A DNA stretch of 64,000 bases. Source: Phaeodactylibacter sp. (GTDB lineage Bacteria > Bacteroidota > Bacteroidia > Chitinophagales > Saprospiraceae). The position numbers were made by a program, and so were the translations under genes. Below are positions 8,124-17,016 of this stretch, one piece after another (position 1 is the first letter of the stretch; the number at the start of each line of letters is the position of its first letter). Location: positions 1-64,000 of the forward strand of contig NZ_JALEGS010000074.1 in assembly GCF_022763345.1 (NCBI RefSeq), read 5' to 3'. Under the pieces are notes generated by a model that was given only the letters and a program-made list of their open reading frames with translations, made no database searches and was not told where the DNA came from.

Positions 8124-8315
8124 GACTGTGTTGGGATTTCACCCTTTGGGCTGCATTTGCCAAATTTCATCCTGCACTTCGTTGCTCTCCCGCCTGCCAT
8201 AGTCTTGTACGGCGGGCAGGTCAGTCGCTTAGCTCAGGCTATGCTTCTTCATCGCGCCTTGTTCAGAATAAAATTTGACTACATTCGCTCCAAAAGCGAA
8301 TTCCCAACACAGTCT
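8123..8315. repeat. 193-bp imperfect palindrome between the convergent speH and oxyR
   Basis: The outer arms AGACTGTGTTGGGA (8123-8136) and TCCCAACACAGTCT (8302-8315) are perfectly complementary over 14 bp. The complementarity continues inward with mismatches: CAAATTTCATCCTG pairs in part with the region ending AAAATTTG, and CCCGCC/GGCGGG form a central hairpin near 8195-8215. It fills the space between the two stop codons. It could be a bidirectional terminator, a miniature inverted-repeat element, or both. It shares a short core (ACAAGACTATGGC, read on the minus strand) with the element near 53 kb. Confidence 0.6.
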
Positions 8316-8318
8316 GAA

Positions 8319-9266
8319 TCAATACCCCTCCCACTCTACCTTGCGCCCACGCTTGCTGTTTTTCAGAATATCCGGTACAGCCTCCAAAATGGCTTTTTGC
8401 AGCAGGTCAACCAGCCGGCGTTTCATAAAACTGCGCCGCAGAACGATACTGACTTCCCGCACCGGTTGAGGATTGCGGAAGGTACGGACGTGCTTGTTGT
8501 ACAGCTCTTCGGAAAGCTCCAGGGTGGCCAGTTCCGGCAGCAAGGTGTAGCCATATTGCCGCTCCACAATACGGCGGAGGGTCTCCAGGCTGCCACTTTC
8601 AAAACGCAACCCCCGCTGCGTATGCTGTTCCTGCTGATCGCTGCAGATGTTAACGACCTGAGAGCGAAAACAGTGCCCTTCCTGCAGCAACCACATGTCC
8701 TCCAGGTTGAGGTCCTCGAAATCAATTCGGTCCTTGTCCGTTAGCGGATGGGAGGTGGACATGTACACCACAAAGGTCTCATAAAACAGCGGGATTTCCG
8801 TGAAGCCATCGGAGCGGATGGGCGTTACGAGCAGCCCGACATCGAGTTGGTCGGCCTTGAGACGGTCCATGATTTCGTGCGACAGCAACTCCTGAATGTG
8901 GAGCTGCACATCGGGATAAGCCTGCATAAAATGGGGCAGGAACATTGGCAGCAGATAAGGGCCCAGGGTCGGGATAACGCCCACCCTTAGCTCGCCTTTC
9001 ACCATTTCCTGTTCCTCCCGGATCAGCTCCGGTATGCGGCTCGTTTCGCGGATGATGGTCCGGGCCTGACTAACGATGCGCTGCCCGATATCCGTAGTCA
9101 AAATGGGCTTCTTGGAACGGTCGAAAAGCAGCACGCCGAGGTCTTCCTCTAGCTTCTTCACCTGCATGCTGAGGGTTGGCTGCGTCACCCGGCAGGATTT
9201 GGCTGCTTTTGCAAAGCTCTTTTCATTGTCTACAGCAATGATGTATTCTAATTGGGTCAGTGTCAT
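8319..9266 (-). CDS. oxyR: OxyR, hydrogen-peroxide-sensing LysR regulator
   Basis: This 315-residue LysR-type activator has an N-terminal HTH (residues 1-60, with FAKAAKSCRVTQPTLSMQVKKLEEDLG) and an effector domain. The redox cysteines are at 199 and 208 in GHCFRSQVVNIC, with the same spacing and numbering as the peroxide-sensing disulfide pair of E. coli OxyR, so peroxide sensing is well supported. The usual targets are catalase, peroxiredoxin and Dps genes; none lies adjacent. It is convergent with speH across a long palindrome, and the downstream neighbour on the same strand set is the binding-protein/methyltransferase fusion, whose stop is only 3 bp from the oxyR start; the two may be cotranscribed. 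Confidence 0.94.
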   Translation of the reverse strand: MTLTQLEYIIAVDNEKSFAKAAKSCRVTQPTLSMQVKKLEEDLGVLLFDRSKKPILTTDIGQRIVSQARTIIRETSRIPELIREEQEMVKGELRVGVIPTLGPYLLPMFLPHFMQAYPDVQLHIQELLSHEIMDRLKADQLDVGLLVTPIRSDGFTEIPLFYETFVVYMSTSHPLTDKDRIDFEDLNLEDMWLLQEGHCFRSQVVNICSDQQEQHTQRGLRFESGSLETLRRIVERQYGYTLLPELATLELSEELYNKHVRTFRNPQPVREVSIVLRRSFMKRRLVDLLQKAILEAVPDILKNSKRGRKVEWEGY

Positions 9267-9269
9267 GGT

Positions 9270-10946
9270 CTAAGGTTTCTTCCGCCCGGTAATCCGGACA
9301 CCTCCGAGGTTACCGCCTGCAAACAGGTCCGCAATGGTTTGATAGAAGGACAGCCGGTCTTCAAAAAGGGCCTCCCCATAGAACGTACGGTGAGCGTTCT
9401 CATTGACTTTAAAATCATCAAACCGTTTTTTGGTCCATTCCCGCCAAAGGGTATCCATTTCTACGACTTCTAAATCTGTAAATCCAGCCTGCTCTAATGC
9501 TTGAAGGTACACCTCCGTGTTACTGACCGATTGAGCGCTCACCGTTTCCTTTAGCTGCCGGGCTTCCCTGGTACTCAGGGGATTACGGAGCACAAAATCC
9601 TCAATAAAAAACCGCCCGCCGGATTTTAGGGCTTTGTGGCAATGTGCCAGTACTTTGGCCCGGTCTGGCACGTGCAGGAAAACCAATAGGGAAATGAAGT
9701 GGTCGAATACAGCTTCCCAATCGTAATTCAGCAGATCGCCTGCCCGGAATTCCACCCGGTCGGAAAGCCCCGCCCGTTGGGTCAGCTCCGTGGACAAACG
9801 GCACAGCTCCGGTTGTAATTCCACGCCAAGGACACGGCAGCCGCTGCAATCAGCCAGCACCCGGGCCGTCCCTCCTACTCCGCTGCCGACATCGTAGACA
9901 TAGTCGCTGTCTTCCAAACTCAATGCTTCGGCCACTTCATAACAGGCTTCAGCTCCGAGGTAATGGTACTGATCCAGGTGCCCGAGCCCGAGCAGATCGC
10001 TTAACTGAAGCGGGCCATCTGCCAGGCCTTTCTCCTCCAGCTTTTTGTAGACACTGTCCACCCGCCAGTTGTACATCACAGAGGACAGGCTTTCTTCCTC
10101 AAAGGTTACGAATGGGGCGCAAAGCTGACGGGGTGAGACCGGGTCTTCGATAATACCCAAGGCCTGCAGGTCGCCCTGTACCTTATCCAGTTCCGAGGCG
10201 GCAATCGCCGGGGCGCAGCTCCAGGTGGTCTGCCCGTACCAGTCGGCTACATCTTCGGGCTGCAATTTGAAGTGATCGCTAATGAACCTCAGTTTTTCCG
10301 TCCGGTCCGTATGATCCAGTCGCTGCCGGATATCATGCATAAGCTCCAGCAATTCGGGCTGATACTGTTCAACAATCTCCTCCCGGGCCACGAGTACAAA
10401 GCAGGGCCAGGGCGTTACGCATACGCCCGGGCGGCGCCATTCTCCGCTGTCCACAGTAGGCTTGGTGGTGTATTTTTCCCACATGAAGGCATCAATGCGG
10501 CCCTCCTGCATGGCTTGGCGGGCCCCTTCAAAATTACCGACTACCTCAAACTGCAGGGCGCTCGTGTCCCAGCCCAACTGCCGGGCATTAACATAAGCCA
10601 TTAGATGTGAACCGGAAGTGTAACGGCTGATCCCAAAGACTTTTCCCTCCAGGTCATCCACCGACTGATAAGGGCTGCCGGCCGCTACGTGTATGCCCCA
10701 GGTCAGTGGGCTGGACACGTAAGTGCCAATGATTTGGCTGGGATTGCCTTTATGCAGGTCAGCAACCGCCCCTTCAGTCAGCAGGAGCGCAATATCCAAT
10801 GTGCCATTCCGCAGCCCTTCGCACATGGCACCGGTGCCGCCGGGCTGTACCACCCACTCAAATTTAGGATGATCTTCTCCCGCCATATACCACGGGTAAT
10901 TGAAATGCTCCGGTACACCGCCTACTCTAAAACGTACTGCTGACAT
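9270..10946 (-). CDS. Fusion of an NMT1/THI5-like substrate-binding domain with a SAM-dependent methyltransferase
   Basis: Residues 1-275 match a cytosolic-looking periplasmic-binding-protein-like family: VPEHFNYPW, QPGGTGAMCEGLRNG, DIALLLTEG, SPLTWGIHVAAGS, ISRYTSGSHLMAYVNA, FMWEKYTTKP and TPWPCFV. There is no signal peptide. Residues 280-558 are a class I methyltransferase: motif I YDVGSGVGGTARVLA (351-365), the acidic residue in LGVELQPEL, and a GDLLNYDW region, with a KSGGRFFIEDF strand typical of small-molecule methylases. Stand-alone versions of the first domain are common in Bacteroidota; I do not know the fusion as a described protein. The methyl acceptor is unknown, and the binding domain may select it. 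It lies directly upstream of oxyR, 3 bp apart. Confidence 0.8.
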   Translation of the reverse strand: MSAVRFRVGGVPEHFNYPWYMAGEDHPKFEWVVQPGGTGAMCEGLRNGTLDIALLLTEGAVADLHKGNPSQIIGTYVSSPLTWGIHVAAGSPYQSVDDLEGKVFGISRYTSGSHLMAYVNARQLGWDTSALQFEVVGNFEGARQAMQEGRIDAFMWEKYTTKPTVDSGEWRRPGVCVTPWPCFVLVAREEIVEQYQPELLELMHDIRQRLDHTDRTEKLRFISDHFKLQPEDVADWYGQTTWSCAPAIAASELDKVQGDLQALGIIEDPVSPRQLCAPFVTFEEESLSSVMYNWRVDSVYKKLEEKGLADGPLQLSDLLGLGHLDQYHYLGAEACYEVAEALSLEDSDYVYDVGSGVGGTARVLADCSGCRVLGVELQPELCRLSTELTQRAGLSDRVEFRAGDLLNYDWEAVFDHFISLLVFLHVPDRAKVLAHCHKALKSGGRFFIEDFVLRNPLSTREARQLKETVSAQSVSNTEVYLQALEQAGFTDLEVVEMDTLWREWTKKRFDDFKVNENAHRTFYGEALFEDRLSFYQTIADLFAGGNLGGVRITGRKKP

Positions 10947-11120
10947 TAAACTGCTTTTTAATCGTTTGAATACTTAACTAATAGGAAATCGCTTTCAAAG
11001 TTTAAGCTTCGTCTGGTAAGCTGTAAATTTTGGGTCTTTATCTTTATCAGTAAGGTTACAGGTAAAGATAGGATGGACCCCCTAAGAAAGTAATAAATAT
11101 CACATTCCTAAAACGCACCC

Positions 11121-12293
11121 ATGAAGCAGTTGGAACAAACCTGGCGATGGTTTGGTGATCAGGACCCGGTAAGCCTTTCGCATATCCGCCAGGCCGGAGC
11201 GACCGGTATTGTTAGTGCACTGCACCACATCCCAATTGGGGAAGTGTGGCCGGTGGAAGCCATTCAGGCGCACCAGGCGAAGATTGAAGCCGCCGGGCTG
11301 ACCTGGTCGGTTGTGGAAAGCGTACCCGTGCATGACGAGATCAAGCGTAAGACGGGCGAATGGGAACGCTATACCGAACACTACCAACAGACCCTGCGCA
11401 ACCTGGGGGCCTGTGGTATTCCGGTGGTGACCTACAACTTTATGCCGGTGCTGGACTGGACCCGTACCGATTTGCATTACAAAGTAGCCGATGGATCCCA
11501 TGCCCTGCGGTACGATGCGACTGCACTGGCGGCTTTTGACCTTTTCATCCTGGAGCGGCCCAAAGCAGTGCAGCATTACGATAGTAAACAGCTGCAGCGC
11601 GCCAGAGGCTACTTCGGGCAAATGAAAGCTGCCGAAAAAGCGGAGCTGATCAACACCCTCATTGCCGGGCTGCCAGGGACGGATCAAGGCTATGACCTCG
11701 CAGCCCTACGCCGTAAGGTTGCCCTGTATCAGGATATTGGGCCAGAGGAATACCGGCAAAACCTGATTGACTTCCTGAGCGCCATTACCCCAACGGCAGC
11801 TGAGGCGGGCGTTTTTCTGGCCATCCATCCTGATGACCCGCCCTTCCCCATACTGGGCCTGCCCCGTATTGTGAGCACAGCGGAGGATGCAGCGGCAATT
11901 CTGGCGGGCGTAGACCACCCCAACAACGGGCTTTGCTTCTGTACCGGTTCTTACGGTGCCCGGGCAGATAATGACCTCCCGGCTATGATTGAGCAGTTTG
12001 GCGAACGCATCTACTTTTTCCACCTCCGGAATGTACGGAGAGAACAGGACGGCAGTTTCTACGAAGATGACCATCTTGCAGGAAGTACCAATATGTACGA
12101 AGTGATGAAGAAAATTGTCCGGCTGCAGCAAAGCCGGGAGCGCTCCATTCCGATGCGCCCGGACCACGGACATCAGATGCTGGACGACCTTGGGAAAAAG
12201 GTCAACCCCGGCTATTCTGCCATCGGGCGGCTCAGGGGCCTGGCAGAACTCCGGGGGCTGGAGTACGGATTATTGCAAACTTTAAACCATTAG
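11121..12293 (+). CDS. uxuA: Mannonate dehydratase
   Basis: Converts D-mannonate to 2-keto-3-deoxygluconate in glucuronate breakdown. The 390-residue length is normal. Recognisable segments are the opening QTWRWFGDQDPVSLSHIRQAG, ALHHIPIGEVW, YNFMPVLDWTRTDL, the metal-site region AIHPDDPPFPILGLPRIVS, LCFCTGSYGARADND and the end MRPDHGHQML. It is the first gene of a one-strand hexuronate operon; uxaC starts 5 bp after its stop. The 174 bp upstream, shared with the divergent fusion gene, should hold the operon promoter, but no perfect -7 box was found there. Confidence 0.96.
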   Translation: MKQLEQTWRWFGDQDPVSLSHIRQAGATGIVSALHHIPIGEVWPVEAIQAHQAKIEAAGLTWSVVESVPVHDEIKRKTGEWERYTEHYQQTLRNLGACGIPVVTYNFMPVLDWTRTDLHYKVADGSHALRYDATALAAFDLFILERPKAVQHYDSKQLQRARGYFGQMKAAEKAELINTLIAGLPGTDQGYDLAALRRKVALYQDIGPEEYRQNLIDFLSAITPTAAEAGVFLAIHPDDPPFPILGLPRIVSTAEDAAAILAGVDHPNNGLCFCTGSYGARADNDLPAMIEQFGERIYFFHLRNVRREQDGSFYEDDHLAGSTNMYEVMKKIVRLQQSRERSIPMRPDHGHQMLDDLGKKVNPGYSAIGRLRGLAELRGLEYGLLQTLNH

Positions 12294-12298
12294 CGCAG

Positions 12299-13723
12299 AT
12301 GCCATCAACCATTACGCAACAGCAAATCAAGCCTTTTCTCAACGACGATTTCCTCCTGGAAAACCCGGTGGCCTGTGCGTTGTACCATGACTACGCCAAG
12401 GTACAACCCATCATCGACTACCATAACCACCTGCCACCGGATGCCATCGCTAAAGATGCACAGTTTGCCAATATCACCAAGGTTTGGCTGGACGGCGACC
12501 ACTACAAATGGCGGGCCATGCGAACCCTCGGCGTGGATGAGCGCTTTGTCACCGGTGATGCGCCAGACCGGGAGAAGTTCCGGGCCTGGGCAAAAACCGT
12601 GCCTTACACCATGCGCAACCCCCTCTACCACTGGACCCACCTGGAGTTGAGGCGCTACTTTGGGGTAACCAAGCTGCTCCATCCGGATGTGGCAGATGAA
12701 GTTTACGATACCACCACTGAGCAATTGCAGCAGGCTTCCTACAGCGCCCGTGGACTGCTCAGGCAGCAGAACGTAGAGCTGGTCTGCACTACGGATGACC
12801 CCGTGGACGACCTGGCTTACCACAAGCAAATGGCAGATGCTGATACTGATTTACGCATGCTGCCGGCCTTCCGCCCCGATAAGGCCATCCTAATTGAAAA
12901 AACAACCTTTAACGACTATATAGACCAACTGGAAATGGTGGCGGGTACGGGTCTTCAGACCCTGGACCAGCTGCTGTCGGCACTCGAAGCGCGCATTGCG
13001 TATTTCCACGACCGGGGCTGCCGGCTGGCTGATCATGGGCTGGAGTGCGTGGATGCAGTAGAATGGACGATGGCAGAAGCCCGGCAGGCTTTTGCGGACA
13101 AGCGTGCCGGCAGGGAGTTGTCTGCGGAGGCTTGCGCCAAATACCGTACGGCCGTACTGACCGAACTAGGCAAGCTCTACCATCAGAAAGGATGGGCCTG
13201 GCAATTGCACCTGGGCGCCCTGCGCAACAACAGCTCCCGGATGCTGCAACAACTGGGGCCGGACACGGGCTTCGACAGCATGGGCGACTGGAAGCAGGCA
13301 CAGGGGCTATCCCGCCTGTTCGATACCCTGGACCGCGATGATCAGTTGCCCCGGACCATTCTTTATAACCTCAATCCGGCGGATAATGAAATCTTTGCCA
13401 CCATGGCGGGGAACTTCAACGACGGCAGCGTGCGCGGAAAGATGCAGTTTGGCTCGGGTTGGTGGTTCCTCGATCAGAAAGACGGCATGGAAAAGCAGAT
13501 GAATGCACTGTCCAACCTTGGTCTGCTCAGCTGCTTCATCGGCATGCTCACAGATAGCCGCAGCTTCTTGTCCTTCCCCCGCCACGAATACTTCCGGCGC
13601 ATCCTCTGCAACCTGATTGGCAGGGATGTTCACAACGGACAATTGCCCAATGATATCGAGTGGCTGGGTAAAATCGTAGCGGACATCTGCTACCACAATG
13701 CAAAAAACTACTTTAAATTCTAA
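12299..13723 (+). CDS. uxaC: Glucuronate (uronate) isomerase
   Basis: Interconverts D-glucuronate and D-fructuronate, and D-galacturonate and D-tagaturonate. The 474-residue protein has the family landmarks: IIDYHNHLPPDAIA (metal-binding His-x-His), KWRAMRTLGVDERFVTGDAPDREKF, TTDDPVDDL, FRPDKA, DRGCRLADHGLE, WQLHLGALRNNS, and the closing SRSFLSFPRHEYFRRILCNL. It lies between uxuA and kdgK with gaps of 5 and 14 bp. The presence of both uxuA and uxaA in the operon means both branches from this isomerase can be used. Confidence 0.96.
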   Translation: MPSTITQQQIKPFLNDDFLLENPVACALYHDYAKVQPIIDYHNHLPPDAIAKDAQFANITKVWLDGDHYKWRAMRTLGVDERFVTGDAPDREKFRAWAKTVPYTMRNPLYHWTHLELRRYFGVTKLLHPDVADEVYDTTTEQLQQASYSARGLLRQQNVELVCTTDDPVDDLAYHKQMADADTDLRMLPAFRPDKAILIEKTTFNDYIDQLEMVAGTGLQTLDQLLSALEARIAYFHDRGCRLADHGLECVDAVEWTMAEARQAFADKRAGRELSAEACAKYRTAVLTELGKLYHQKGWAWQLHLGALRNNSSRMLQQLGPDTGFDSMGDWKQAQGLSRLFDTLDRDDQLPRTILYNLNPADNEIFATMAGNFNDGSVRGKMQFGSGWWFLDQKDGMEKQMNALSNLGLLSCFIGMLTDSRSFLSFPRHEYFRRILCNLIGRDVHNGQLPNDIEWLGKIVADICYHNAKNYFKF

Positions 13724-13737
13724 AGCTGTTCAATCAA

Positions 13738-14775
13738 ATGAAAAAGATCATCACTTTTGGTGAAATCATGTTACGCCTAACGCCGCCCGGCCACCGGCGC
13801 TTGTCCCAGGCCAGTTCCTTTGAAGTGATCTACGGCGGTGGAGAGTCGAATGTGGCCGTTTCTCTGGCCAATTACGGGCTCCCAACTGAGTTTGTCACCC
13901 GCCTGCCGGACAATGATATTGGCGAGTGCGCCCTAATGGAAATGCGTAAACGCAACGTGGGCACGCAGCATGTTGCCCGCGGTGGTGAACGGCTGGGCAT
14001 TTACTTTCTGGAAATCGGTGCGGTGGCCCGAGGCAGCAAGGTGGTCTACGACCGGGCTCACTCCGGTATGGCTTCCATTGAGAAGGGTATGATCGACTGG
14101 GAGACCGTCTTCAAAGATGCGCAGTGGTTCCACTGGACCGGCATCACCCCTGCCATCTCTCAGGGCGCTGCCGATGCCTGCCTGGAAGCAGTACAAGCAG
14201 CCAATCGAATGGGCATTACGGTTTCAACAGACCTCAACTACCGCAAAAACCTTTGGCAATATGGGAAAAAACCTGCCAAGGTCATGCCCGACCTGGTGGC
14301 AGGCTGTGATGTCATCCTGGGCAACGAGGAAGATGCCGAAAAACACTTTGGAATCGAGCCCGAAGGCGTAGATGTCACTAAAGGAGATACCATTGATGCA
14401 CAGGCATATACCTCGGTTTGCCAGCAGCTGATGGAGCGTTTCCCAAGGTGCAAAAAAGCGATTATTACCCTGCGGGGCTCTATTAGCGCCTCCCACAATA
14501 CCTGGTCCGGTGTGCTGTACGATGGGAAAACCCTCTTCGAAGCGCCGACTTACCAAATTACCGACATCGTGGACCGCGTAGGTGGTGGCGACAGCTTTAT
14601 GGGTGGGTTGATTTACGGGCTGCTGACTTATCCAGACGATGATCAGCGGGCGCTGGACTTCGCGGTAGCCGCCTCCTGCCTGAAGCATACCATTTATGGA
14701 GACGCTAACCTCGTTACGGTAGCCGAGGTTGAAAAACTAATGCAGGGAGATGCCTCCGGGCGGGTGAGCCGCTAA
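13738..14775 (+). CDS. kdgK: 2-dehydro-3-deoxygluconokinase (PfkB family)
   Basis: Phosphorylates KDG to KDPG. The 345-residue protein opens with KIITFGEIMLRLTPPGHRR and has the first PfkB signature around YGGGESNVAVSLANYG and the second, catalytic one in DRVGGGDSFMGGLIYGLL (anion hole and Asp base). The insertion of about 20 residues after IEPEGVDVTKGD is common in bacterial KdgK. It is followed by an 110-bp spacer containing a strong hairpin before eda. Confidence 0.93.
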   Translation: MKKIITFGEIMLRLTPPGHRRLSQASSFEVIYGGGESNVAVSLANYGLPTEFVTRLPDNDIGECALMEMRKRNVGTQHVARGGERLGIYFLEIGAVARGSKVVYDRAHSGMASIEKGMIDWETVFKDAQWFHWTGITPAISQGAADACLEAVQAANRMGITVSTDLNYRKNLWQYGKKPAKVMPDLVAGCDVILGNEEDAEKHFGIEPEGVDVTKGDTIDAQAYTSVCQQLMERFPRCKKAIITLRGSISASHNTWSGVLYDGKTLFEAPTYQITDIVDRVGGGDSFMGGLIYGLLTYPDDDQRALDFAVAASCLKHTIYGDANLVTVAEVEKLMQGDASGRVSR

Positions 14776-14821
14776 AACAGTACCGAAACTAAAAGAATTT
14801 TGTTTCATAAACTACTTTGGT

Positions 14822-14852
14822 CATTTGGTTGCGCCCCGTGCGCGACCAAATG
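14822..14852 (+). promoter_or_regulatory. Strong hairpin between kdgK and eda
   Basis: CATTTGGTTGCGC (14822-14834) and GCGCGACCAAATG (14840-14852) form a 13-bp stem with one G-T wobble and a 5-nt loop. No T-run follows, so it is unlikely to be a simple terminator. It could protect mRNA ends, lower or raise downstream expression, or be a protein-binding palindrome within the operon. Confidence 0.5.
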
Positions 14853-14885
14853 GTTTAATAAGTGACGGAGAAAAATAAACCTTTT

Positions 14886-15563
14886 ATGGCCAAATATTCA
14901 AGAATAGAAGTCGCGGTAACGATGGCGGAAACCGGCCTCGTCCCCCTGTTTTACCACAGTGATACCGAGTTGTGCAAAAAGGTGCTCAAAGCCTGCTATG
15001 ATGGCGGTGCCCGCATACTGGAATTCACCAACCGGGGGGACTTCGCTCACGAGGTATTTCAGGAACTCAATAAATATGCCCTGAAGGAATTACCGGGCAT
15101 GATGCTGGGCGTAGGCTCGGTGACGGACGCCGGCACCGCCAGCCTGTACCTACAGCTGGGCGCAAACTTTGTCGTCACACCAGTACTGCGGGAAGATATT
15201 GCCATCGTTTGCAACCGGCGGAAGGTCCTCTGGTCGCCCGGCTGCGGCAGCCTAACCGAAATTGCCAAGGCAGAAGAACTGGGGGCAGAGATTGTAAAGG
15301 TCTTCCCGGGAAGCACCCTCGGGCCGGGCTTTGTGAAAGCCATCAAAGGCCCCTGCCCCTGGACCAGCATCATGCCTACCGGCGGCGTTTCACCCGATCC
15401 GGACAACCTCAAATCCTGGTTTGATGCCGGGGTGACCTGCGTGGGCATGGGCTCCAAGCTGATTACCAAGTCAGTGCTCAAACGCGGGGACTTTGACCAG
15501 CTGACCGCCGATGTCAGGGCCACCCTCGACACGATTCAGGAAGTAAAGCCGAAGCAGACATGA
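14886..15563 (+). CDS. eda: KDPG/KHG aldolase
   Basis: Cleaves 2-keto-3-deoxy-6-phosphogluconate to pyruvate and glyceraldehyde 3-phosphate, the last step of the pathway encoded here. Family marks are LEFTNRGDFA (catalytic Glu), LGVGSVTDAG, FVVTPVL, SPGC and the Schiff-base lysine in EIVKVFPGSTLGP, followed by MPTGGV. The ATG at 14886 (MAKYSR) is preferred; a GTG at 14862 extends it by eight residues. The stop overlaps the start of the TRAP binding protein by 4 bp, indicating translational coupling. Confidence 0.95.
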   Translation: MAKYSRIEVAVTMAETGLVPLFYHSDTELCKKVLKACYDGGARILEFTNRGDFAHEVFQELNKYALKELPGMMLGVGSVTDAGTASLYLQLGANFVVTPVLREDIAIVCNRRKVLWSPGCGSLTEIAKAEELGAEIVKVFPGSTLGPGFVKAIKGPCPWTSIMPTGGVSPDPDNLKSWFDAGVTCVGMGSKLITKSVLKRGDFDQLTADVRATLDTIQEVKPKQT

Positions 15564-16540
15564 AGTCATCCCTCCAATTAATACTACTCCCGGTTGCGTT
15601 CCTTTTGTTTAGTGGCTGTAGCCAGCAAGATGCTGTGACCGCTATCAAACTGGCGCACGGATTGGATATTTCCCATCCTGTACACAAGGGCATGGTCTAT
15701 TTTGCCGGGCAGGTGGAGGAGCGGTCCAACGGGCAAATGCGCATCGACATTTATCCCAGTGGCCAACTAGGCTCCGAGCGGCAATGCCTGGAGTTGCTGC
15801 AGATTGGCAGCCTGGGCATGACGAAGGTATCGGCTGCTGTTTTGGAGAATTTTGCGCCCCGGATGAAGGTGCTCGGCCTGCCTTATCTGTTCCGGGACGA
15901 TGAACATGCCTGGGCGGTCTTAAACGGGCCTATCGGCAAAGACCTCCTGCTGGAAGCCCAGAACTACTGGCTCCGGGGTGTTTGTTTTTATGACGCCGGC
16001 AGCCGGAGTTTCTATACCAAGGACCGCCCCATTAATTCGCCGGAAGACCTCGCCGGCCTGAAGGTCCGCGTGATGAACAGTCAGACCGCCATGCAAATGG
16101 TCAAGGCACTGGGCGGCGCCCCCACCCCAATTTCCTTTGGGGAATTGTATACCGCACTACAGCAGGGCGTAGTGGACGGAGCGGAGAATAACCCGCCCAG
16201 CTTTTTCACTTCCCGCCACTATGAGGTCTGCAAGTACTACTCCATCGATGAGCACAGCACCGTCCCCGATGTGATGCTGATCGGCACCAATACCTGGGAG
16301 CGCCTGACCGCACAGGAACAAACCTGGCTGCAGGAAGCAGCAGATGCTTCGGTCGGCTACCAGCGGGAAGTTTGGGCAGCATCCGAACAGGAAGCCCTGG
16401 ATGCAGTAAAAGCCGCGGGTGTGCAAATCAACTACCCCGATAAGTCTCCCTTTGCAGCACGCGTGGAAGACATCTACGAGCGCTACAAGGATGACCCCGA
16501 AATTTACGAACTGATTCAGCAAATTCAAGCCGTACAGTAA
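15560..16540 (+). CDS. dctP: TRAP transporter substrate-binding lipoprotein (DctP type)
   Basis: High-affinity binding protein for an acidic substrate, here most likely a hexuronate. The 326-residue protein has a lipoprotein signal (FLLFSGCSQQ) and the DctP core: HPVHKGMVYFA, YPSGQLGSERQCLELLQIGSLGM, GLPYLFRD, the carboxylate-binding Arg in GLKVRVMNS, ALGGAPTPISFGELYTALQQGVVDGAENNP, and FFTSRHYEV. In Bacteroidota such proteins are often lipid-anchored. It overlaps eda by 4 bp and dctQ by 1 bp. Confidence 0.93.
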   Translation: MKSSLQLILLPVAFLLFSGCSQQDAVTAIKLAHGLDISHPVHKGMVYFAGQVEERSNGQMRIDIYPSGQLGSERQCLELLQIGSLGMTKVSAAVLENFAPRMKVLGLPYLFRDDEHAWAVLNGPIGKDLLLEAQNYWLRGVCFYDAGSRSFYTKDRPINSPEDLAGLKVRVMNSQTAMQMVKALGGAPTPISFGELYTALQQGVVDGAENNPPSFFTSRHYEVCKYYSIDEHSTVPDVMLIGTNTWERLTAQEQTWLQEAADASVGYQREVWAASEQEALDAVKAAGVQINYPDKSPFAARVEDIYERYKDDPEIYELIQQIQAVQ

Positions 16541-17007
16541 TGCGAAACAACATCAATAAGTATGTAGGCTATTTCCTGGCCTTTCTCATGGCTGTCATGA
16601 CCGTAGATGTGCTTTGGGGGGTCTTCACCCGATACATTATGGGCTCGCAAAGCCCCTGGACAGAGGAGTTGGCGCGGTTTCTGCTGATCTGGATTGGTTT
16701 GCTGGGTGCAGCCTATGTAGCCGGGCAAAATCAGCACCTTGCTATTGACATCCTGCCGGAACGACTGGAAGGCGCCGCTAAACAACGGCTGCAGTGGGCC
16801 ATCCGCCTGCTGATCGCAGGTTTTTCGGCCACAGTGCTAGTGGCTGGCGGTGCCCGCCTGGTCTACATCACCTACAAGCTCGGGCAATATTCTGCTGCTC
16901 TGCAGGTGCCGCTTTCGGTGGTCTACAGCGTCGTCCCTGTCAGCGGGCTGCTCATTATCTATTACAAACTTGCTGAGCGCGGTGCCCCAACCGAAGCTCA
17001 GGCCTAA
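16540..17007 (+). CDS. dctQ: TRAP transporter small permease (DctQ type)
   Basis: The 155-residue protein has four predicted membrane helices and the family motif PWTEELARFLLIWIGLLGAAY. With the adjacent DctM it forms the sodium-coupled membrane part of the transporter. The ATG starts on the last base of the dctP stop codon. Confidence 0.92.
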   Translation: MRNNINKYVGYFLAFLMAVMTVDVLWGVFTRYIMGSQSPWTEELARFLLIWIGLLGAAYVAGQNQHLAIDILPERLEGAAKQRLQWAIRLLIAGFSATVLVAGGARLVYITYKLGQYSAALQVPLSVVYSVVPVSGLLIIYYKLAERGAPTEAQA

Positions 17008-17016
17008 ATACACCCT

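Noticed and set aside
8123..8315. Possible insertion sequence remnant with transposase
   Set aside because: The element is only 193 bp and encodes nothing; no transposase fragment or target duplication is visible.
8157..8744. A 195-codon plus-strand open frame running through the palindrome and oxyR 3' end
   Set aside because: It overlaps a well-supported oxyR gene, and its sequence has no family features.
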